The notes beneath the pieces are model-generated. The model did not search any database. It saw only the letters and a list, made by a program, of their open reading frames with translations, and was not told the origin of the DNA. From positions 1-16,870 of the forward strand of contig CAJUCU010000025.1 of the NCBI GenBank assembly GCA_910585335.1: a stretch of 16,870 bases of DNA. Reading direction: 5' to 3'. Made by a program: the position numbers and the translations under genes. The DNA comes from an uncultured Bacilli bacterium. Lineage in GTDB: Bacteria > Bacillota_I > Bacilli_A > RF39 > UBA660. Within the stretch, counting starts at the first letter, position 1, and every line of letters begins with the position of its first letter. Of the stretch, positions 14,016 to 16,870 are shown one piece after another.

Positions 14016-14567
14016 ATGAAAAAAGTATGTTTTATGATTTTACTTTTATGGCTATTTGTTCCGAGTGGAGTATATGCAGAAAAAGAGGTGGTTCATCTTT
14101 CGAAATGTGTGGATGGCGATACAGCAAAATTTATGATTAAGAAAAAAGTTTATACTGTGAGATTTTTAGCCATAGATACACCAGAGACAAAGCATCCTAA
14201 AAAAGGGGAAGAACCATTTGGGAAAGAGGCAAGTGTTTATACTTGTCAAAGACTTACGAATGCGAATAAGATAGAGCTTGAATATGATCCGAATAGTGAG
14301 AAGGAAGATAAATATGGAAGACATCTTGCTTTTGTATTCGTAGATGGTGAACTTTTACAGTCTGAGTTAATTGAAAAAGGTTATGCTAAGGTTGCCTATC
14401 TTTATGGGGATTATAAGTATACCGATGCTTTAAAACTAGAAGAAAAATTGGCACGTGTTCATAAGAGAGGACTTTGGAATCAGGATGAAGTACGGCGCAA
14501 AAAGAATTATCAAGAAGCGGAATCTATTTTGGAAAAAATCTATCAGTTTTTAAAAAGTATGTTATAA
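14016..14567 (+). CDS. Secreted staphylococcal-type (thermo)nuclease
   Basis: 183 aa. The signal peptide is residues 1-21, with cleavage likely after VYA. The SNase fold follows, with all catalytic residues in place: CVDGDTA (D35), VRFLAIDTPET (R49, D54, E57) and DKYGRHLAF (R102), matching D21, R35, D40, E43 and R87 of staphylococcal nuclease. The family is Ca2+-dependent and cuts DNA and RNA to 3'-phosphates outside the cell. A basic helical tail follows RGLWNQDEVR. I use ATG 14016, since GGGTGATG at 14005-14012 is the ribosome site and the in-frame GTG 14007 and ATG 14010 overlap it. Only 24 nt separate its stop from the next start. It is divergent from the activase operon. Confidence 0.92.
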   Translation: MKKVCFMILLLWLFVPSGVYAEKEVVHLSKCVDGDTAKFMIKKKVYTVRFLAIDTPETKHPKKGEEPFGKEASVYTCQRLTNANKIELEYDPNSEKEDKYGRHLAFVFVDGELLQSELIEKGYAKVAYLYGDYKYTDALKLEEKLARVHKRGLWNQDEVRRKKNYQEAESILEKIYQFLKSML

Positions 14568-14568
14568 T
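14560..14568 (+). promoter_or_regulatory. Possible extended -10 promoter for the next gene
   Basis: TGTTATAAT overlaps the stop codon of the nuclease gene and is identical to the extended -10 upstream of the desulfurase gene. No matching -35 is visible. It would let the downstream gene be transcribed independently. Confidence 0.35.
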
Positions 14569-14591
14569 CAATGTTAAGAGGAGAGATTCAT

Positions 14592-15467
14592 ATGGAATTA
14601 GAAAGTATGGCCCATGAAGAGAAGTTCATAGAACTATTAGGATTAAAGTTGGTAGGTCCAACACCTAATTTTAGTTTTCATATTTTAAATGAAGAAGATG
14701 AAGCAGTAGGTTTTATTCAGCGTAAAAAAGTAAAACAGGAAAAAGATAAATTGCCAGCCGTTTATGGTTATCATATGGTCATAGAAAGTAATCAAGTTTC
14801 TTATAATGGCACTCGTTCTTTTCAAGATGAAGATCAAAAATTTTGTTATCTTTTTCATGTAAAAGATGAACAGAATCAAAAACAAAAGGTGTGGCTTAAC
14901 CTTGAAAAAAATTACCTAAATATGACTATTCAAGGTGGTTCTATGGGAGAAACTATATTTAAACTGACTCCTGATTTTATGTATCTAAATTTTAGAAGAG
15001 ATACTTGTTTGTTCCATAAAGAGGAAGTGGTGGAACTTTATCATAGTGTATTTGAAAACTCATATAGATATCAAATGCGTTTTTGTAGGAAAGAGAAATC
15101 ATTAGCAAAGGAAAAAGAGACCACTGTTTTTGATATTCAATATAAAGACAGTCTCCATAGATATCTAGGTGGTGGCAATGTAATGAAAGAAATGATGGTC
15201 TGGGAAAATAATGAAAAAGTAAGTTCAGATATTGATTTTTTTGATTCTACTTTGGAAGAGGAAATCATGCATCATAAAAGAGGAATAGAATCATTTCGTT
15301 ATTTTAGAAGAGCTATTAATGAAAGGTTACCATTTAAGCAAGATATTGTCTCTGTTATGGCAGAGCAGTATCAGGGTACTTTTCATTCTGAATATGGAAT
15401 TGATGCTGCCATTACTTTATTCTTGCCAGAATTAAAAGCGGCTTCAGAGAAGAAATTAGTAAAATAG
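14592..15467 (+). CDS. Hypothetical cytoplasmic protein
   Basis: 291 aa, not recognised. ATG 14592 follows AAGAGGAGAG (14576-14585) by 6 nt; an in-frame ATG at 14571 lies before the ribosome site and is rejected. No signal peptide or membrane helix. The N-terminal two thirds alternates hydrophobic and polar residues as in a beta-rich fold (VSYNGTRSFQDEDQKFCYLFHV, VWLNLEKNYLNMTI, then MGETIFKLTPDFMYLNF). It includes a Gly-rich RYLGGGNVM around residues 193-201. The C-terminal part (LEEEIMHHKRGIESFRYFRRAINERLPF) is helical and basic. Position between a nuclease and a thioredoxin-like gene gives no clear function. Confidence 0.72.
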   Translation: MELESMAHEEKFIELLGLKLVGPTPNFSFHILNEEDEAVGFIQRKKVKQEKDKLPAVYGYHMVIESNQVSYNGTRSFQDEDQKFCYLFHVKDEQNQKQKVWLNLEKNYLNMTIQGGSMGETIFKLTPDFMYLNFRRDTCLFHKEEVVELYHSVFENSYRYQMRFCRKEKSLAKEKETTVFDIQYKDSLHRYLGGGNVMKEMMVWENNEKVSSDIDFFDSTLEEEIMHHKRGIESFRYFRRAINERLPFKQDIVSVMAEQYQGTFHSEYGIDAAITLFLPELKAASEKKLVK

Positions 15468-15497
15468 AAGTGATGGTTATATCATTCTATTTTTTTG
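15463..15497 (+). terminator. Intrinsic terminator after the 291-aa gene
   Basis: An 11-bp stem (15463-15474 with 15481-15491, one bulged G) with loop GGTTAT and a T run to 15497. The left arm overlaps the TAG stop codon at 15465-15467. Confidence 0.8.
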
Positions 15498-15503
15498 TTT
15501 TCA

Positions 15504-15532
15504 TTTACTTTTTGATACGTTTATGCTATAAT
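15504..15532 (+). promoter_or_regulatory. Promoter of the thioredoxin-like/PH-domain pair
   Basis: TTTACT (15504-15509), 17-bp spacer, TATAAT (15527-15532), with extended -10 TG at 15524-15525. AAGAGGAGAG at 15541-15550 is the ribosome site for ATG 15558. Confidence 0.78.
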
Positions 15533-15557
15533 AAGCACGTAAGAGGAGAGATGTGTG

Positions 15558-16133
15558 ATGAAAAAGAATAATCAAATCGTGATTGATAAAGATAAATTAA
15601 AAAATGGTATTATTGTTGTTTTAATTTTAGTTATTGTCTTTGGTGCTAGTTTTATGGCAACGGGAGTAGGTGGAGATAGTAACAATAAAGATGAGTCAGA
15701 TACTACAATGAATGATTCCTCTACTTTAGATACTGCTTCTCAAGCTCAAAAAGAAAGTGCATCTATCAAAGAAGAAGAGCAAAAAGATTTGGAGAATATT
15801 AATATAGAACGTTATTTAGAATTAAAAGAAGATTCTAGTAAAAGTATTATCTATATTGCAAGACCAACTTGTCACTATTGTGAAATACAAGGACCTATTA
15901 TTAAAAATATTGCTTATGAAAGAGATATGAATATTTATTATTTGAATACGGATGAGATGAGTGCAGAAGAGTCTACTAAGTTAATTCAATCAGATGATAC
16001 ATTTAAAGATGGTTTTGGAACACCTTGTACTGTTGTAGTTGGAGAAGACAAGGTAATTGGAAAATTAGAAGGATTAGCAGATAAAAATAGTATGATAGAA
16101 TTCTTTAAAAATAATGGAATGATTTCTGAATAG
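15558..16133 (+). CDS. Membrane-anchored extracytoplasmic thioredoxin-like protein
   Basis: 191 aa. A short cytoplasmic basic tail leads to one membrane helix (about 17-37), a Ser/Asp/Glu-rich flexible linker (38-80) and a thioredoxin-fold domain. The domain has the redox motif TCHYCEIQGP (C105, C108) and the loop FGTPCTVVV (154-162), whose P156 fits the family's cis-proline. An additional cysteine, C157, follows that proline directly, which is unusual. The domain should face outwards, reducing, oxidising or isomerising thiols of exported proteins. The window contains Cys-rich exported candidates (the prepilin-like protein and the wall hydrolase). I use ATG 15558 rather than GTG 15555 for its spacing from the ribosome site. 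Confidence 0.85.
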   Translation: MKKNNQIVIDKDKLKNGIIVVLILVIVFGASFMATGVGGDSNNKDESDTTMNDSSTLDTASQAQKESASIKEEEQKDLENINIERYLELKEDSSKSIIYIARPTCHYCEIQGPIIKNIAYERDMNIYYLNTDEMSAEESTKLIQSDDTFKDGFGTPCTVVVGEDKVIGKLEGLADKNSMIEFFKNNGMISE

Positions 16134-16141
16134 GTGATGAT

Positions 16142-16591
16142 ATGGAAAAAGTGAGAAAAAACGTTTATGAACAAGCTTTAGAATTTAAGAGTAAATATCC
16201 TGCTACCATTGCATGGCGGCTAAAGAAAAACTCTAATGTAATTGAAAAACATCTTAATCCTGGAGAAGAAGTACTTTACGTATTTTGTGCACAAAAAAAT
16301 GACCATCCATTCAATATTTTAGGAACTGCCGTTGTTGCTCTTACTAATCAAAGAATTATCATTGGCAGAGATCGGGTTGTCATTGGTTATTTTATGGATT
16401 CTATTACCCCAGATTTATTTAATGATTTAAAAGTTAGAAGTGGTATCATTTGGGGAAAGATTGATATTGATACAGTTAAAGAGTTTGTTACTTTCTCTAA
16501 CGTGTCTAAAAGAGCTTTATCAGAGATTGAAACTAAAGTTACTTCCTTCATGATGGAGGAAAAACAAAAGTATGGTAAACATATGGAATAA
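16142..16591 (+). CDS. Bacterial PH-domain protein (YokE/bPH-like)
   Basis: 149 aa, soluble. After a helical N-terminus (1-35) comes LNPGEEVLYVFCAQK (38-52), then ILGTAVVALTNQRIIIGRDR (59-78) and a C-terminal amphipathic helix around 124-145. The pattern 'hydrophobic-LTNQRIII' with a preceding 'L.pGE.vly' is the hallmark of short bacterial pleckstrin-homology-like proteins of unknown role, often linked to the envelope or stress. AGGTGATG (16132-16139) overlaps the stop of the thioredoxin-like gene, only 8 nt upstream, so the two are co-transcribed. Confidence 0.75.
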   Translation: MEKVRKNVYEQALEFKSKYPATIAWRLKKNSNVIEKHLNPGEEVLYVFCAQKNDHPFNILGTAVVALTNQRIIIGRDRVVIGYFMDSITPDLFNDLKVRSGIIWGKIDIDTVKEFVTFSNVSKRALSEIETKVTSFMMEEKQKYGKHME

Positions 16592-16603
16592 GTGGTAATT
16601 ATT

Positions 16604-16636
16604 AAAATAGACGATGCAAATAGCATTGTCTATTTT
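16604..16636 (+). terminator. Strong terminator after the PH-domain gene
   Basis: A 14-bp stem (16604-16617 with 16623-16636, one G-U pair) and a 5-nt loop; the 3' arm ends in a run of Ts to 16637. On the minus strand the following tract is TATTTTAATAA, so it could also act weakly in reverse. Confidence 0.85.
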
Positions 16637-16701
16637 TTGTATGACTTTTGTAAAGTAGGTATCACAAAGGAAGATACTTTATGATAAATGAGTGATATCA
16701 T
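16630..16701 (-). CDS. Possible 23-residue small ORF
   Basis: Minus-strand ATG at 16701-16699 to TAG at 16632-16630, encoding a 23-residue hydrophobic, basic peptide that begins MISLIYHKVSSF and ends LQKSYKK. AAAGGG (16713-16708) lies 6 nt before the ATG, and a good promoter (16751-16723) starts a transcript near 16716, so the leader would be about 15 nt. The stop lies inside the shared terminator stem. An ORF this short can easily occur by chance, and the same transcript could instead be a small RNA of about 110 nt. No homology could be tested. Confidence 0.25.
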   Translation of the reverse strand: MISLIYHKVSSFVIPTLQKSYKK

Positions 16702-16722
16702 TATCAACCCTTTATTATACTA

Positions 16723-16751
16723 AGTATACAGTAAAATGCTATTCTTTTCAA
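16723..16751 (-). promoter_or_regulatory. Minus-strand promoter near the right end
   Basis: On the minus strand TTGAAA (16751-16746), exactly 17 bp, TATACT (16728-16723). A second TATAAT follows at 16719-16714. Transcription would run leftward into the terminator at 16604-16636. The stretch from 16752 to the end of the window is AT-rich and shows no gene. Confidence 0.5.
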
Positions 16752-16870
16752 CGATTAAAAAAATAATTTCTAATTTTCTTTTTAGGCTTTTGAAAACTAG
16801 AGCTTTTATAAGATTATTTTTAGTCAAAATTTGTCGTAATTTTAGAAGAAGTTTCAATAAAAATAGAGAA

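Noticed and set aside
1..16870. CRISPR array, tRNA, rRNA, insertion sequence or phage genes
   Set aside because: No regularly spaced repeats, no cloverleaf or rRNA motifs, and no transposase, integrase or phage structural gene could be seen.

Overview
The window looks like chromosome from a low-GC Gram-positive bacterium, most likely an anaerobic, gut-type Bacillota (Bacilli/Erysipelotrichia/RF39-like). The evidence is AT-rich DNA, strong AGGAGG-type ribosome sites, sigma-A promoters often with an extended TGNTATAAT -10, and a 2-hydroxyacyl-CoA-dehydratase-activase type operon. TGA serves as a stop codon (the gene ending at 11929 stops in an ATGA overlap), so this is not a Mycoplasma-code organism.

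Layout. 1-3600: a short-leader operon of a cysteine desulfurase-like PLP enzyme, an ABC ATPase and a Phe-rich polytopic permease. 3697-5418: a large type IV prepilin-like protein with Ig-like modules. 5467-6318: an inverted-repeat regulatory element whose right arm carries the -35 of a membrane-anchored glucosaminidase-like cell-wall hydrolase. 6320-6781 (minus): an unknown soluble protein. 6917-8229: the most notable region, a consensus promoter driving a ~635-nt structured RNA with its own terminator, followed at once by a ~200-aa four-helix membrane protein. This arrangement and the RNA's size match the OLE RNA / OapA ribonucleoprotein system. 8237-8743 (minus): an unknown protein behind a perfect 18-bp palindrome. 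8880-10849: a YbiT/YkpA-type ABC-F ATPase with a decayed second nucleotide site, and a Nudix hydrolase. 10988-13906 (minus): three overlapping genes, an ATP-dependent 2-hydroxyacyl-CoA dehydratase-type activase and two cysteine-containing partner proteins with similar C-terminal ends. 14016-16591: a secreted staphylococcal-type nuclease, an unknown protein, a membrane-anchored extracytoplasmic thioredoxin-like protein and a bacterial PH-domain protein. 16604-16751: a strong terminator and, on the minus strand, a promoter plus a possible 23-residue ORF. From 16752 to the end I see nothing else.

How it fits together. Much of the window concerns the envelope: pilin, wall hydrolase, ABC exporter, anchored thioredoxin, secreted nuclease and the OapA-like membrane protein with its RNA. 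The activase operon points to low-potential, oxygen-sensitive iron-sulphur chemistry. Convergent gene pairs are separated by bidirectional hairpin terminators. Several genes have very short predicted leaders, with the ribosome site almost at the predicted transcription start. All promoter, terminator and family assignments come from reading the sequence; no database search was possible.
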